64,000 nt of DNA from Psychrobacter sp. TAE2020 (lineage in GTDB: Bacteria; Pseudomonadota; Gammaproteobacteria; Pseudomonadales; Moraxellaceae): positions 3,142,208 to 3,206,207 of the forward strand of contig NZ_JAHLMU010000001.1 of the NCBI RefSeq assembly GCF_018919485.1. Direction: 5' to 3'. Of the stretch, positions 1 to 9,906 are shown piece after piece (within the stretch, counting starts at the first letter, position 1; every line of letters starts with the position of its first letter). A model generated the notes under the pieces. That model was not told the DNA's origin, searched no databases, and was given only the letters and a program-made list of their open reading frames with translations. Position numbers and translations under genes: made by a program.

Positions 1-423
1 GTGCGCTGGGTACCATGGAGCGACTTTGCCATCGTGCCGTCACTATACAATGAGGTGAGCACTGCTAATCCTGCCTATCGTCCTGATGGCTTGCCATTAG
101 TGAGCTATGATAAAGATCAGTGGGTAGTAGAGCTTGGACTAGCTAAACGCCTTACACCAGCACTAGCCGTAACTGGTAATATTGGCTGGGATAGTGGTGC
201 TGGCGATCCAGTAACGTCATTAGGCCCTATCGAAGGTTACTATAGCGCAGGCCTTGGTGCTAAGTATAATGTCACTGAAAATTGGGCGATATCAGCTGGC
301 GGTAAATACTTGTGGTTCGGAGATGCACAAGGACAAATACCTTCAAAGAACATCGTTGGTGAGTTTGAAGACAATGATGGCTATGCACTCGGTCTTAAGC
401 TGTCTTATCAAGCTAAGCAATAG
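1..423 (+). CDS. FadL/OMPP1-family outer membrane protein, C-terminal part (cut by window start)
   Basis: This is the last 140 codons of an outer-membrane beta-barrel protein of the FadL/OMPP1 type, which moves hydrophobic compounds across the outer membrane. The first bases (GTGCGCTGG) match an internal stretch of the next gene (its VRWVPWSDFAI segment), so the GTG at base 1 is not a start and the gene begins upstream of the window. Motifs GWDSG, TSLGPI and WAISAGGKYLWFGDA are shared with the downstream copy. It ends in YQAKQ and lacks the terminal Gly-Phe of its neighbour; a C-terminal aromatic residue is usually part of the barrel-assembly signal. The family assignment is solid, the substrate is unknown. 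Confidence 0.85.
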   Translation: MRWVPWSDFAIVPSLYNEVSTANPAYRPDGLPLVSYDKDQWVVELGLAKRLTPALAVTGNIGWDSGAGDPVTSLGPIEGYYSAGLGAKYNVTENWAISAGGKYLWFGDAQGQIPSKNIVGEFEDNDGYALGLKLSYQAKQ

Positions 424-521
424 CTTATAAAGCCAAATATCATATTTTAGAGTTTTTGATAAAAATTTGCCCTTAGTTTTTCGGATTTATCATTAAGGTT
501 CAAATAGTTATCGATTTATAG

Positions 522-548
522 AGCGATCCTTAGAGGGTCGCTTTTTTT
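522..548 (+). terminator. Rho-independent terminator of first FadL-like gene
   Basis: A 9-bp stem AGCGATCCT/AGGGTCGCT (one G-T wobble) with a 3-nt loop is followed by seven T. Almost the same hairpin follows the second FadL-like gene at 2247, so the terminator was probably duplicated with the gene. Confidence 0.85.
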
Positions 549-761
549 ATATCTGTGATACAGCGTTATTTAAGTTGCAAGCTTTCTAACAGCTTTGTAA
601 ATACTATTTGTACTGTTCAGTCATATCCAAGAAATAAAGTACTTTAATTGTTGTTTTAGTGTCAGAAAGCAATTACTATTCAATTCAGGACGCCGTTTTT
701 ATATTTAGTAACAAATTAATTGTACTAACGGCAAAACAATGCGGATGTTTGGAGAGATATA
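549..761. other. Intergenic leader between the two FadL-like genes
   Basis: This is AT-rich sequence without a convincing reading frame. The downstream gene has its own Shine-Dalgarno GGAG seven bases before its ATG, and since a terminator lies upstream, a promoter for it must be somewhere here. No box was clear enough to name. Confidence 0.4.
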
Positions 762-2204
762 ATGCGCCCTACTTTTCAGTTAAAAACCCTTGCGGTAGCA
801 GTTGCTGCTTTTTCTGTTGCTAGTGCCGCTAGCGCTGCTGGCCTAGATCGTTCAGGTCAAGACATCACTGCTTTTTTCCAAGATGGACTCTATGCTGAAA
901 CCGTCTATACTTATATTGATGCTGATGTCAGTGGTAAAGACAGTGCCAACGTTGTTCCTACTAGCAATACTTATGTCGAAGGTCAGGACACTGGTGATAT
1001 CGCTGAATCATACGATTTCTTTCGCTATGGGGTAAAAGCGGATATCAATGACACTTTTAGTGTAGGTATTATTTATGATGAGCCGTTCGGTGCTGCTGCT
1101 GAATATAAGGAAAGCAACTTTGTAGCTCAAAGTGGCGATACCCGTGAAGCTACTATTACGCGTATTTCTGGAGGTCTTATTGGTCCAAGTTCACCACTTG
1201 GTGTCACTAGTTTTGCTCAAGCACAAGCTACAGTGAATGCTCTTCAACGTAAAATAGGACTAGGCGGCACTTTGACGCCGCAAGAGCAAGGTGCTTTAAC
1301 AGCATTAGCTCCAGCAGTTGGCATTGTTAATGGAGAGTTCGGTACGGCAGGTCAAAATACCAATGTTGAAGTACGTAGCGAAAACTTAACGGCTATCCTT
1401 GGTGCTAAGTTTGGTGCTAATAAAGAATTCCAAATTTACGGTGGCCCAGTTGCTCAGCGTATTCAAGCGGAAGTAAAACTGCGTGGATTGGCTTATGGCC
1501 CGGCTACTGGCTATACTTCAAACAGTAATCCTAATATGGACTATGGTTATATCGCTGGAATGTCTTATAGCAAACCTGAAATTGCTTTAAAAGCAGCGTT
1601 GACTTATCGTTCTGAAATTGATCATGATTTAGATGTCTCTGAAACCTATCCTCTAGCAGGAACCTTAGCAGGTAATCCAGCTGCGGCTACTCAGAATAGT
1701 AATTATCGTATTACTACTCCTAAATCCGTTAACTTTGATTTTCAAACTGGCCTGAATCCAACCACTTTAGCTACGGCTAAAGTACGCTGGGTACCTTGGA
1801 GCGATTTTGCCATTACGCCACCACTATATAATGAGGTTAGTAAGCGCAGCTATGGTCCTAATGGTTTAAACTTAGTTGATTATGATGATGATCAGTGGCA
1901 AGTAGAACTAGGTGTGGCCAAGCGTATAGCGCCAGCACTTGCTGTTAGTGGCACAGTAGGCTGGGATAGTGGTACTGGTGATGAAACTACTTCACTTGGT
2001 CCTATCGATGGCTATTACAGCCTTGGTCTTGGTGCTAAGTACAACTTTACCGAAAACTGGGCAGTATCAGCTGGTGGTAAATACTTATGGTTCGGTGATG
2101 CCAAAGGTAGATTACCATCGGGTAAAATCGTTGGTGACTTCCAAGATAATGATGGTTACATCTTAGGTGCCAAGCTTTCTTATCAAGCCAAGCAAGGCTT
2201 CTAA
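762..2204 (+). CDS. FadL/OMPP1-family outer membrane transport protein
   Basis: This is a 480-residue protein with a signal peptide (hydrophobic residues 9-23, likely cut after ASA at 25), then a beta-barrel typical of FadL/OMPP1 long-chain fatty acid or hydrocarbon transporters. The N-terminal part after the signal carries the plug-like region (GLDRSGQDITAFFQDG), as in FadL, where a hatch domain gates the channel. The chain ends in KQGF, with the terminal Phe expected for outer-membrane insertion. The ATG is preceded by GGAG seven bases away. It is a tandem paralogue of the gene at the window edge; the C-terminal 140 residues of the two align almost throughout. The substrate cannot be deduced. 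Confidence 0.9.
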   Translation: MRPTFQLKTLAVAVAAFSVASAASAAGLDRSGQDITAFFQDGLYAETVYTYIDADVSGKDSANVVPTSNTYVEGQDTGDIAESYDFFRYGVKADINDTFSVGIIYDEPFGAAAEYKESNFVAQSGDTREATITRISGGLIGPSSPLGVTSFAQAQATVNALQRKIGLGGTLTPQEQGALTALAPAVGIVNGEFGTAGQNTNVEVRSENLTAILGAKFGANKEFQIYGGPVAQRIQAEVKLRGLAYGPATGYTSNSNPNMDYGYIAGMSYSKPEIALKAALTYRSEIDHDLDVSETYPLAGTLAGNPAAATQNSNYRITTPKSVNFDFQTGLNPTTLATAKVRWVPWSDFAITPPLYNEVSKRSYGPNGLNLVDYDDDQWQVELGVAKRIAPALAVSGTVGWDSGTGDETTSLGPIDGYYSLGLGAKYNFTENWAVSAGGKYLWFGDAKGRLPSGKIVGDFQDNDGYILGAKLSYQAKQGF

Positions 2205-2246
2205 GCGCTAAACGCATAGTAAAACTACTCTAAGAGTTACTATAAG

Positions 2247-2273
2247 AAAGCGATCCTAAAGGGTCGCTTTTTT
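2247..2273 (+). terminator. Rho-independent terminator of second FadL-like gene
   Basis: An 11-bp stem AAAGCGATCCT/AGGGTCGCTTT (with one wobble) closes on a very short loop and runs into a T tract. It is near-identical to the hairpin at 522. Confidence 0.85.
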
Positions 2274-2490
2274 GTGGCTGTGATTTACGCAAGGTAAAGT
2301 AACTAGCGGGTGAAATACTATGGAAGTGAATAGATAACAGTAGTCATTATTTTGGGTCTAAATGGCCGTTGATTCAATGGTGAATAGTCCACTTCATAGC
2401 TGATGATAGTAGCAAAAGCATTACGCTAAAATCACCAACTTACCAAGATTCTGTTAGCTGGAAAAACTAAATACTAGTATAGATAGCCAA

Positions 2491-2524
2491 TAAAAAACCT
2501 CGCTACCGTAACAGCAACGAAGTT
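2491..2524 (-). terminator. Probable terminator of putP
   Basis: Read on the minus strand, AACTTCGTT pairs with AGCGAGGTT (two G-T wobbles) and is followed by six T. It lies 33 bases past the putP stop codon. The rest of 2274-2556 shows no gene. Confidence 0.65.
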
Positions 2525-2556
2525 TGTAATTATGATTTATAGTAAATAAGCTAAGC

Positions 2557-4068
2557 TTATTTGTGTAAATTAAGCTCCATCTCTTTAAAGGTAGCAGCAA
2601 CGGTAGGTTTTGGACCGCCTGTTGCAATACTCACCACAAAGATAGCGATAGTACTTAACACAAAGCCTGGAACGATAGCATATAACCAGCTATTGAGCGC
2701 CATACCATTCATCTGGAATGGGCCATATATCCATAAAATAACCGTTAACGCTCCAACAACCATACCGGCAACTGCACCATTACGGTTCATACCACGCCAT
2801 ACAAGACTAAAGATAACTAGAGGTCCAAATGCGGCACCGAATCCTGCCCAAGCGTTAGATACTAAGGTTAGTACTGAGCTGTTGGGATCCGAAGCTAACA
2901 TGATTGACACTACAGCAACGATTATAACTGAGATACGTCCTACCATTACTTGGCGAGACTCTGAAGCTTCTCTATCTAAGAAGAGCTTATAGACGTCTTT
3001 AGTTAGCGAGCTTGATACTACTAACAGCTGTGATGAGATGGTACTCATAATTGCCGCTAAAATAGCTGCTAACAAGAAACCTGAGACTAATGGCGTGAAT
3101 AAGAACTGAGTGAATACTAAGAAGATCGTTTCTGGATCTTCTAAAGTCATAGCGGTTTTTTGTACATAAGCCCGACCAGCGAAACCAGTCATTAATGAAC
3201 CAATCAAGCTAACAACCATCCAGCTCATACCGATGTTACGGGCGGTAGGAACATCTTTAACCGAGCGAATCGCCATAAAGCGGACAATAATGTGCGGTTG
3301 ACCGAAATAACCCAGACCCCATGCCATTAAGGAAATAATGCCTAAGATCGCCATACCATCCGGTAAACCATTAGTGAAGTTCAGTAGGTTTGGATCAATG
3401 TTTTTGACAGCAGTAGTAGCCGCTGAGATACCACCAAGATCAGTAAAGGCCACAACAGGCACAATTATCATGGCAAATAGCATGATAATACCCTGCACAA
3501 AATCAGTCATAGACACTGCTAAGAAGCCTCCGAACAGGGTATAAGCGACAACGACGCCTGCGGTAACCCATAAGCCAGTAGCATAAGAAAGATTTAGTGA
3601 ACTTTCAAACAGCTTACCACCACCAACTAAGCTAGCTGCAGTGTAAACCGTGAAGAATAAAATAATAACTATCGCTGAGATAACGCGCAACATATGCGAC
3701 TTATCTTCAAATCGGTTGGCGAAGTAATCAGGTAAGGTAATAGCATTGTTGGCGACCTCAGTATAAACTCGCAGACGAGGTGCAACGATAATGTAGTTTA
3801 ATAAAGCACCAAGGGTTAAGCCTAGTGCAATCCAGACACTGACGATCCCGTCGGCATACATATAGCCAGGTAGACCTAGTAATAGCCAACCAGACATGTC
3901 TGATGCCCCGGCGGATAATGCTGTTACTGCTGGGCCTAAACTACGGCCACCAAGCATATAACCTTCTGTGTCATTGGATTGCTTAAAGTAAGCATAAACA
4001 CCGATCCCAAGCATCACTAAAAAATAGGCGCCAAGCGATATCAGTACGCCACTTGAAACTCCGTTCAT
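2557..4068 (-). CDS. putP: Sodium/proline symporter PutP
   Basis: This is a solute:sodium symporter (SSS family) that imports proline with Na+ at the inner membrane. The product is 503 residues, matching the usual length of about 500, with about a dozen hydrophobic segments. Family landmarks visible are GGRSLGPAVTALSAGASDMSGWLLLGLPG near the N-terminus (Na+/proline site region) and GYFGQPHIIVRFMAI in the middle. I chose the ATG at 4068 because AAGGA stands seven bases before it; a TTG 18 bases upstream has no ribosome site. It is a single gene with its own terminator. Assignment to PutP rather than another SSS carrier rests on overall similarity and is strong. Confidence 0.93.
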   Translation of the reverse strand: MNGVSSGVLISLGAYFLVMLGIGVYAYFKQSNDTEGYMLGGRSLGPAVTALSAGASDMSGWLLLGLPGYMYADGIVSVWIALGLTLGALLNYIIVAPRLRVYTEVANNAITLPDYFANRFEDKSHMLRVISAIVIILFFTVYTAASLVGGGKLFESSLNLSYATGLWVTAGVVVAYTLFGGFLAVSMTDFVQGIIMLFAMIIVPVVAFTDLGGISAATTAVKNIDPNLLNFTNGLPDGMAILGIISLMAWGLGYFGQPHIIVRFMAIRSVKDVPTARNIGMSWMVVSLIGSLMTGFAGRAYVQKTAMTLEDPETIFLVFTQFLFTPLVSGFLLAAILAAIMSTISSQLLVVSSSLTKDVYKLFLDREASESRQVMVGRISVIIVAVVSIMLASDPNSSVLTLVSNAWAGFGAAFGPLVIFSLVWRGMNRNGAVAGMVVGALTVILWIYGPFQMNGMALNSWLYAIVPGFVLSTIAIFVVSIATGGPKPTVAATFKEMELNLHK

Positions 4069-5271
4069 ATAACTGTCCTTAGCCAACTGCTTGGCTTTAA
4101 TGAGATATAACTATAAGACAGACAACTATAAATTCACTATCGAAAGAGAGTATTGAAAGGCAGAAAAAAGCAGAAGTACGAAATACTTAATACCAGTAAT
4201 ATTTAATAATTGGCAAGCAACTTGATATTAAGTAAATAGTTGCTAAAATTTTTACATGATTGATAGTAATTTAGCGGCTTGTTCAGACTTGCTTTATGTT
4301 GCTGACAATCAGCTTATCCAGATAAAATCAATCATCTAAAACTGTTAGTCTGTCTACTATTTAGTCTTTTCTGCTCTGTCTTAATAGTATTATTGTTGAT
4401 CTTATAAGTGACTTATTATGAAGTGTAGCCACTAATAAACTACTAGCCTCATTAACCATCGTCATCTAATAATCTCTAAATTCAATAGCTTGCGTTGATT
4501 TACTGGTTAAAAATAAACCTGCTAATTTAGAGAGGTTAATTAATTAAACTAACAAACCGTTTATACAGGTTTTAAAACCAACCTGCAATAAAAGATTGCT
4601 AAAGATATACAATTAGTACTAATCAATATTACTAATGTAATTTTTTGTAAAATAGTCGGTACCGTAACCAGTGTTGAATATTTACAAGTAGACGCTACTG
4701 ATAGAGGCTAGTTAAACCAAGCTAGATTCCGGACAAGGTTTGAATGGAAGATGAACTTTTAGTATTAGTATTTTCTACAACTTGTTGACTCTTATTAGTT
4801 TAACTGGATTTACCATACCTTTTTCATTAATAGCAGCAGGCAATTTTGCCGTCAGTGTTGCCAACGGAGTAAGCCAAGTACGGCTTCGCCCGTCGGCAAG
4901 ACAACAGCTATGCTGGCCGCTGGGAAAGGAGTTATTATTGCCGTGTACTTACTATTACCAGAACTAGCTATTACCAGAACTAGGCCTTTACTAAGACTAG
5001 TCTACAGAGCTTTATCTGGCTACTGCTTTGAAAATAGCCCTTAAAAATAATGGCTGTCAATAATATAGCTACTAATAATATAAAAGGGCTGTGGTCGACA
5101 GTTAAACAGGGCTTAGTATTATAAAGTCTTTCAATGCTACTGCCAGCGCACTTAGATTACAGTAAACAGTCGATCAACAAATAAAGTAAATATAGACTAT
5201 AGATCTATCTGAGTCATAAACGACAATCAACAACCAGTTACTTTGATGACTTAAACTGTTGCTCTGATCAG
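4069..5271. other. Long intergenic region between putP and the LysR gene
   Basis: About 1.2 kb without a convincing gene. The left part should hold the putP promoter. A short frame from 4782 to 4967 (61 codons, no ribosome site) begins with a hydrophobic stretch (LTLISLTGFTIPFSLIAAG), and a different frame from about 4890 reads VGKTTAMLAAGKGVIIAVYLLLPEL. These look like possible frameshifted scraps of one membrane protein, but I could not name a parent family. An inverted repeat (CAGGTTTTAAAACCAACCTG) lies near 4566. Confidence 0.3.
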
Positions 5272-6144
5272 TTAATCAATAGGGGAGAGTAAGTCAAGTA
5301 AAGCGGTAACGCTGCTAGAAGGCGTTAGTTTTGGATTGATCACCACACCTAAATAGCGTTGTAGCTCTATATTATCTGCCATATTTATACGTTCTAAATC
5401 TTGGCTAATAAGAGTTTGGGGTAGTACTGACCAACCAAGACCTACTGAGACTAACATGCGGATTGACTCAAGCGGGTTGGTACTCATAGTGGCATAAGGT
5501 TTTAAGTTATGTTTGGCAAACTCTGCTAAAGTAATTTGACTAGTGAAAGTGTTGGCAGAAGGCAAAATAGCAGGATAACGTGCCAGCTGCTCTAAAGTAA
5601 CGTTGGTTTTCTTAGCCAAGGGGGATAGGGTGCCGGTCATAAAGTACAGCGGATCTGACCATAAAGTATGATAAGTTAAGCGTTTGTCGTAGACTGGAGG
5701 CAAGGTCATGAAAGCTAATGACAAATCGCCATCAAGCACTGCTTTGTGGGCTTCTTCTGAATCGACAAAACGTACATCTAGCTGTACTGCTGGATAACTT
5801 TGAATAAAGTGCTTTAATACTGGCGCCAAATGATGTAAGCCAATATGATGACTAGTGCCGATGACTAACTTCCCCGATATAATATGTTTTGAATGCTGTA
5901 AGTTTATCTTAAAGTTTTCATAATCATCCAGCCACCGCTTAGCATGAGGCAGCATCTCGCTAGCTGCTTGAGTCGGTACAATGCCTCTTCCTACCGTATC
6001 AAATAAAGTAATTTTGAACTCATCTTCTAAATTTTTGATACGTTTGCTTACTGCAGGCTGAGTAATAAACAGCTTTTCTGCTGCGCCTGATATACTGCCT
6101 ATCTGCATAACCGTGACAAATGTAATCAAATTAGTAGTATTCAA
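5272..6144 (-). CDS. LysR-family transcriptional regulator, divergent from leuC
   Basis: This is a 290-residue LysR-type regulator with an N-terminal winged helix-turn-helix (residues about 3-60; GSISGAAEKLFITQPAVSKRIKNLE is the recognition helix region) and a C-terminal periplasmic-binding-protein-like effector domain. It starts at TTG, supported by AAGGA seven bases upstream; no ATG is better placed. The gene is divergent from leuC with a 364-bp shared upstream region, so it probably controls leucine biosynthesis. A LeuO-like or leucine-pathway sensor role is inference from position; the effector is not known. Confidence 0.85.
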   Translation of the reverse strand: MNTTNLITFVTVMQIGSISGAAEKLFITQPAVSKRIKNLEDEFKITLFDTVGRGIVPTQAASEMLPHAKRWLDDYENFKINLQHSKHIISGKLVIGTSHHIGLHHLAPVLKHFIQSYPAVQLDVRFVDSEEAHKAVLDGDLSLAFMTLPPVYDKRLTYHTLWSDPLYFMTGTLSPLAKKTNVTLEQLARYPAILPSANTFTSQITLAEFAKHNLKPYATMSTNPLESIRMLVSVGLGWSVLPQTLISQDLERINMADNIELQRYLGVVINPKLTPSSSVTALLDLLSPID

Positions 6145-6508
6145 ACTAGTATCCTTAGCTATAAAAGCGAATCATAAATAAAAGTTGTCTTACCCAATCA
6201 AAACTTCTTAGAAATAAAAGTTTGTGAATAGATAAAAATCATCAATTATTATTATAGAATTAGGCTGTTATAATCACAAGGTATCAAGACAATTATTGAC
6301 ACTATATATGATAAATATTTTCGATAACCCTCTTTAGTAAGTAATATTAGTAACTAATGATCGCTAGCGATTTTGCGATACTCTCAATAACAACAGGCAG
6401 CTGACGCTAAAATACTTACTTCCTATACTGTATCTATAGTGATTTGATAGGCAAAGTACCCTATCCGTAGGAATAGCTAGCAATTAGCCACCAAGAAAGG
6501 ACAGTAAT
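6145..6508. promoter_or_regulatory. Divergent control region of lysR and leuC
   Basis: This AT-rich 364-bp region separates the divergent regulator from leuC. A perfect TTGACA lies at 6296-6301, but no good -10 is at standard spacing, so I do not assign a promoter. LysR proteins usually bind T-N11-A boxes in such regions; several AT-rich candidates exist and cannot be ranked by eye. leuC has AAGGA nine bases before its ATG. Confidence 0.4.
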
Positions 6509-7927
6509 ATGGCCGCTCAAACTTTATATGACAAACTTTGGCATGCCCATGAAGTCACTAAGCGTGACGATGGCTCCAGCCTAATCTACATTGATCGCCA
6601 TCTATTGCATGAGGTAACTAGTCCGCAAGCATTTGAAGGCTTGGAATTAGCCAATAGACTGCCTTGGCGCTTGTCTGCCAATATTGCTAGCCCTGATCAT
6701 AACGTACCGACAGTCACTAAAGAGCGCTTACAAGGTGTAGCTGGGATCAAAGATAAAGTTTCCCGCTTACAAGTAGTCACTTTAGACGATAATTGCGCTA
6801 AGTTTAATATTGCTGAGTTCACTATTAATGATGCGCGGCAAGGCATCTTGCATGTCGTCGGCCCTGAACAAGGCCTAGTATTACCAGGTATGACTGTAGT
6901 CTGTGGTGATTCACATACGGCTACTCATGGTGCTTTAGGCTGTTTGGCTCATGGTATTGGCACCTCAGAAGTCGAGCATGTACTGGCCACTCAGTGTTTG
7001 ATTGCCAAAAAAATGAAAAATATGCAGATTCGGGTCAATGGTAAGCTTGGCATTGGGGTGACCTCAAAAGATGTAGTATTGGCTATTATTGCCCAAATTG
7101 GCACTGCAGGCGGTACAGGACATGCCATCGAATTTGCTGGAGAAGTATTCGAAGCGATGAGTATGGAAGGGCGGATGACCGTCTGTAACATGGCTATCGA
7201 AGCGGGTGCTCGTGTAGGGATGGTGGCAGTTGATGATATCACTATCGATTATGTCAAAGGCCGTCCTTACGCGCCAACAACAGAGCAATGGCAGCAAGCG
7301 GAAACTTATTGGCGCACGCTACACTCGGATGCTGATGCAGTATTTGATACTGTTATTGAAATCGATGGTAGCAAAATCGCACCGCAAGTCTCTTGGGGTA
7401 CTTCTCCTGAGATGGTGGTTGATATCACTCAGTCGATACCGACTGTTGATCAAGCTGTTGATGAGTCGCAGCAGGAAGGGTGGTTACGCGCTTATACTTA
7501 TATGGGTCTAGAAGGCGGCCAAAAAATTACCGATATTCAACTTGATCGTATCTTTATTGGCTCTTGTACTAACTCACGTATCGAAGATTTACGTGATGCA
7601 GCAGCAGTAATCAAAGGGCGCAAAGTAGCTAGTACTATTAAAGAGGCTATCGTGGTTGCTGGTTCTGGACAAGTGAAGCTGCAAGCTGAGGCTGAAGGTT
7701 TAGATACGTTATTCACTGACGCTGGCTTCGAATGGCGCGAGCCCGGTTGCTCGATGTGTTTAGCTATGAACGCTGATAAGCTTGAACCACAAGAGCATTG
7801 TGCTTCAACTTCTAACCGTAACTTTGAAGGTCGTCAAGGTAATGGGGGACGCACTCATTTAGTTAGTCCTGCGATGGCAGCAGCAGCAGCATTAGCGGGT
7901 CACTTTGTCGATGTGCGTGATTACTGA
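6509..7927 (+). CDS. leuC: 3-isopropylmalate dehydratase large subunit LeuC
   Basis: This is the large subunit of isopropylmalate isomerase, which with LeuD converts 2-isopropylmalate to 3-isopropylmalate in leucine synthesis in the cytoplasm. It has 472 residues, the family length. The three 4Fe-4S ligands are visible: Cys353 in [11 protein letters not shown] and Cys414/Cys417 in GCSMC. The substrate-binding motif [13 protein letters not shown] is intact. The start ATG has AAGGA upstream. leuD lies downstream but is not directly adjacent: 371 bases separate them, holding a decayed reading frame. Confidence 0.97.
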   Translation: MAAQTLYDKLWHAHEVTKRDDGSSLIYIDRHLLHEVTSPQAFEGLELANRLPWRLSANIASPDHNVPTVTKERLQGVAGIKDKVSRLQVVTLDDNCAKFNIAEFTINDARQGILHVVGPEQGLVLPGMTVVCGDSHTATHGALGCLAHGIGTSEVEHVLATQCLIAKKMKNMQIRVNGKLGIGVTSKDVVLAIIAQIGTAGGTGHAIEFAGEVFEAMSMEGRMTVCNMAIEAGARVGMVAVDDITIDYVKGRPYAPTTEQWQQAETYWRTLHSDADAVFDTVIEIDGSKIAPQVSWGTSPEMVVDITQSIPTVDQAVDESQQEGWLRAYTYMGLEGGQKITDIQLDRIFIGSCTNSRIEDLRDAAAVIKGRKVASTIKEAIVVAGSGQVKLQAEAEGLDTLFTDAGFEWREPGCSMCLAMNADKLEPQEHCASTSNRNFEGRQGNGGRTHLVSPAMAAAAALAGHFVDVRDY

Positions 7928-7935
7928 GACTTTTT

Positions 7936-8244
7936 AAAATCATAGTTAAGTTTGAAGTAACTAGAGATTCTGTTGGTATAGCTGATGACATTGACGCCCC
8001 TCATTGTGTTGAGCTCGGCCTAGAATCCACACTGCCTTTGAAAGCATTGATAACTATGATTTTAAATGACTATCAATTGGCTAGTGTTGCCAGTCCTATG
8101 ATTTACTGGATATGCAAAATAAACCAGGTTCATGTGGCTACTATTATAGTTACTGATAATTTGGCTAGAAAAATTCATTTTAAAGAGAATAATGTGGTTG
8201 AGTTTTCTTCAATGAATAAAGTTCATTTTAAGTACACTTGGTAA
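7936..8244 (+). pseudogene. Decayed small reading frame between leuC and leuD
   Basis: An open frame without a usable start runs from just after leuC to the TAA-type stop at 8244. From 7939 it reads IIVKFEVTRDSVGIADDIDA and continues with a protein-like composition (ESTLPLKALITMILNDYQL). The first in-frame ATG is not reached until 8053 and no Shine-Dalgarno precedes any candidate start. The position where an initiator should be is ATC or ATA. From memory the N-terminal segment VTRDSV-ADD-DAPH looks like a small conserved uncharacterised family, but I cannot name it. I read it as a gene that lost its start codon and diverged at the C-terminus. Confidence 0.4.
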
Positions 8245-8298
8245 GTTTATAGCCACTACCATTACATTGATTTTATTAAAAATAGAATAGGAATAATC

Positions 8299-8949
8299 AT
8301 GCAAGCTTATAACACCCAAACGGGCATTGTCTGCCCGATGGATCGCTCAAACGTTGATACCGATCAAATTATTGCCAAACAGTTTTTAAAATCTATCAAG
8401 CGCACTGGCTTTGGGGTAAATCTATTTGACGATTGGCGTTATTTAGATGAAGGCTATCCTGGTCAAGACAACAGTAATCGTCCTATTAACCCAGACTTTA
8501 TTCTGAATCAACCGCGTTATCAAGGCGCGAGTATTCTATTGGCGCGTAAGAACTTTGGCTGCGGCTCTAGCCGTGAACATGCCCCTTGGGCGCTATCAGA
8601 GTATGGTTTTCGTACGGTGATTGCCCCAAGCTTCGCTGATATTTTTTATAATAATTGTTTTAAAAACGGCATGCTACCTATCGTTCTCAATGAAGCTATC
8701 GTTGATAGTCTTATGCAAGCTACTTTTGCTAACGAAGGCTATGAGCTAAGTGCTGATCTTGAGCGCCAAGTGGTTATTACGCCAACAGGTGAAGAATACC
8801 CATTTGAGATTGATGCTTTTCGTAAGCACTGTTTGTTGAATGGGCTTGATGATATCGGTCTAACTTTGCAGCAGAGCGACGCTATTAAAACTTATGAGCA
8901 AGAAATGATGCAAAAAACGCCTTGGATATTTAACCAAGTGCATGCCTAG
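8299..8949 (+). CDS. leuD: 3-isopropylmalate dehydratase small subunit LeuD
   Basis: This is the small, swivelling subunit of isopropylmalate isomerase, partner of LeuC. The 216-residue length is normal. Diagnostic segments are [22 protein letters not shown] near the N-terminus and [15 protein letters not shown], the anion-binding loop. An AGGA Shine-Dalgarno lies just upstream of the ATG. It is transcribed in the same direction as leuC, the lipoprotein gene and leuB, so a single long leu transcript is possible although spacing is loose. Confidence 0.97.
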   Translation: MQAYNTQTGIVCPMDRSNVDTDQIIAKQFLKSIKRTGFGVNLFDDWRYLDEGYPGQDNSNRPINPDFILNQPRYQGASILLARKNFGCGSSREHAPWALSEYGFRTVIAPSFADIFYNNCFKNGMLPIVLNEAIVDSLMQATFANEGYELSADLERQVVITPTGEEYPFEIDAFRKHCLLNGLDDIGLTLQQSDAIKTYEQEMMQKTPWIFNQVHA

Positions 8950-9070
8950 ATATAGTTTTGGCTACTGCTACAAATAAAGATAGACAGTTGTTACTATGGC
9001 GTTGAGTTATAGTAACAATGTGGCTAGAATAATAGATAACTTATTACTAACCTAGACAGTAGCTATCATT

Positions 9071-9826
9071 ATGAATGAAAAAATTTATACTTTATTCAAT
9101 AAAACAGCAGTAGCAATCAGCTTGCTGTCTTTGTTAGCTATGTCAGGCTGCCAATCCCTATTAAGCTCTCAGTCAGGCTATAAAAAAATAGAAAATGCTG
9201 AGCAAGCGCAAGTGTGGGCAGGAGAAATCATTCCTATGCTTAATGAAGTCAACATTGCTTGCGCAGGTACTTATCATTGTGAAATTACTCGAATTGATAA
9301 TACAGCCATAATATCAACAGACACTCATAAGCCTGTTAATTCCGCACTGTTAGTTTCTATGGCAGGGACTAATGGCAAGCCTTATGCTAAGCTTAGTAAA
9401 GCTGAGCAAGCACAATTGCAGGCTAAGGCGTCACAGTTGACTAATGATAAGTCAGTAAAAATAATACCGCTAACCGCTTCTGCTATGCCGAACCTGACTA
9501 ATTATTATGCTAGTGTTAAGCCGATCAAACGTGAGGTACACGTCAATTTTTATCCTGAGAATAATGTCGATTATATTGAACGTTTTGCCCTGATTGACGA
9601 GTTTAAAGAACAAGGTACTTATGTGGTACAAGCCTACCGTCAAAAGCTCGCTGAAAATAATGACAGTTTATTAGACAGTGCTTCACCTACACCACTGTGT
9701 ATTGATTTGTTAAAAGATAAAGTTTTAAAACGTCGTTTTTGCAAGCAGCCAGATGCAGAAAGTCAAGGCGAGTTTGTAGAATTAGTACTAGCAAATAAAG
9801 CTAACAAAAATAACAAACGCGACTAG
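9071..9826 (+). CDS. Predicted lipoprotein of unknown function within the leu cluster
   Basis: This is a 251-residue protein with a lipoprotein signal: a hydrophobic segment (VAISLLSLLAM) ending in SGC, the lipobox cysteine at about residue 27. It is therefore probably anchored in a membrane on the periplasmic side. The rest is soluble, has four further cysteines that could pair in two disulfides, and ends in a basic tail (NKANKNNKRD). I recognise no catalytic motif. It lies between leuD and leuB, all on the same strand, but nothing in the sequence links it to leucine metabolism; co-location may be incidental and typical of the genus. Confidence 0.75.
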   Translation: MNEKIYTLFNKTAVAISLLSLLAMSGCQSLLSSQSGYKKIENAEQAQVWAGEIIPMLNEVNIACAGTYHCEITRIDNTAIISTDTHKPVNSALLVSMAGTNGKPYAKLSKAEQAQLQAKASQLTNDKSVKIIPLTASAMPNLTNYYASVKPIKREVHVNFYPENNVDYIERFALIDEFKEQGTYVVQAYRQKLAENNDSLLDSASPTPLCIDLLKDKVLKRRFCKQPDAESQGEFVELVLANKANKNNKRD

Positions 9827-9906
9827 CTTTATAATGGCATGGATAATTTACCTCATTATGGTCAAAGTTATTGATTATTAATGAGCAACCAGTGACAAGG
9901 AATAGT

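Noticed and set aside
4782..4967. A 61-codon frame in the putP-lysR gap
   Set aside because: No ribosome site, no recognisable family, composition changes abruptly after about 33 residues; best treated as possible debris.
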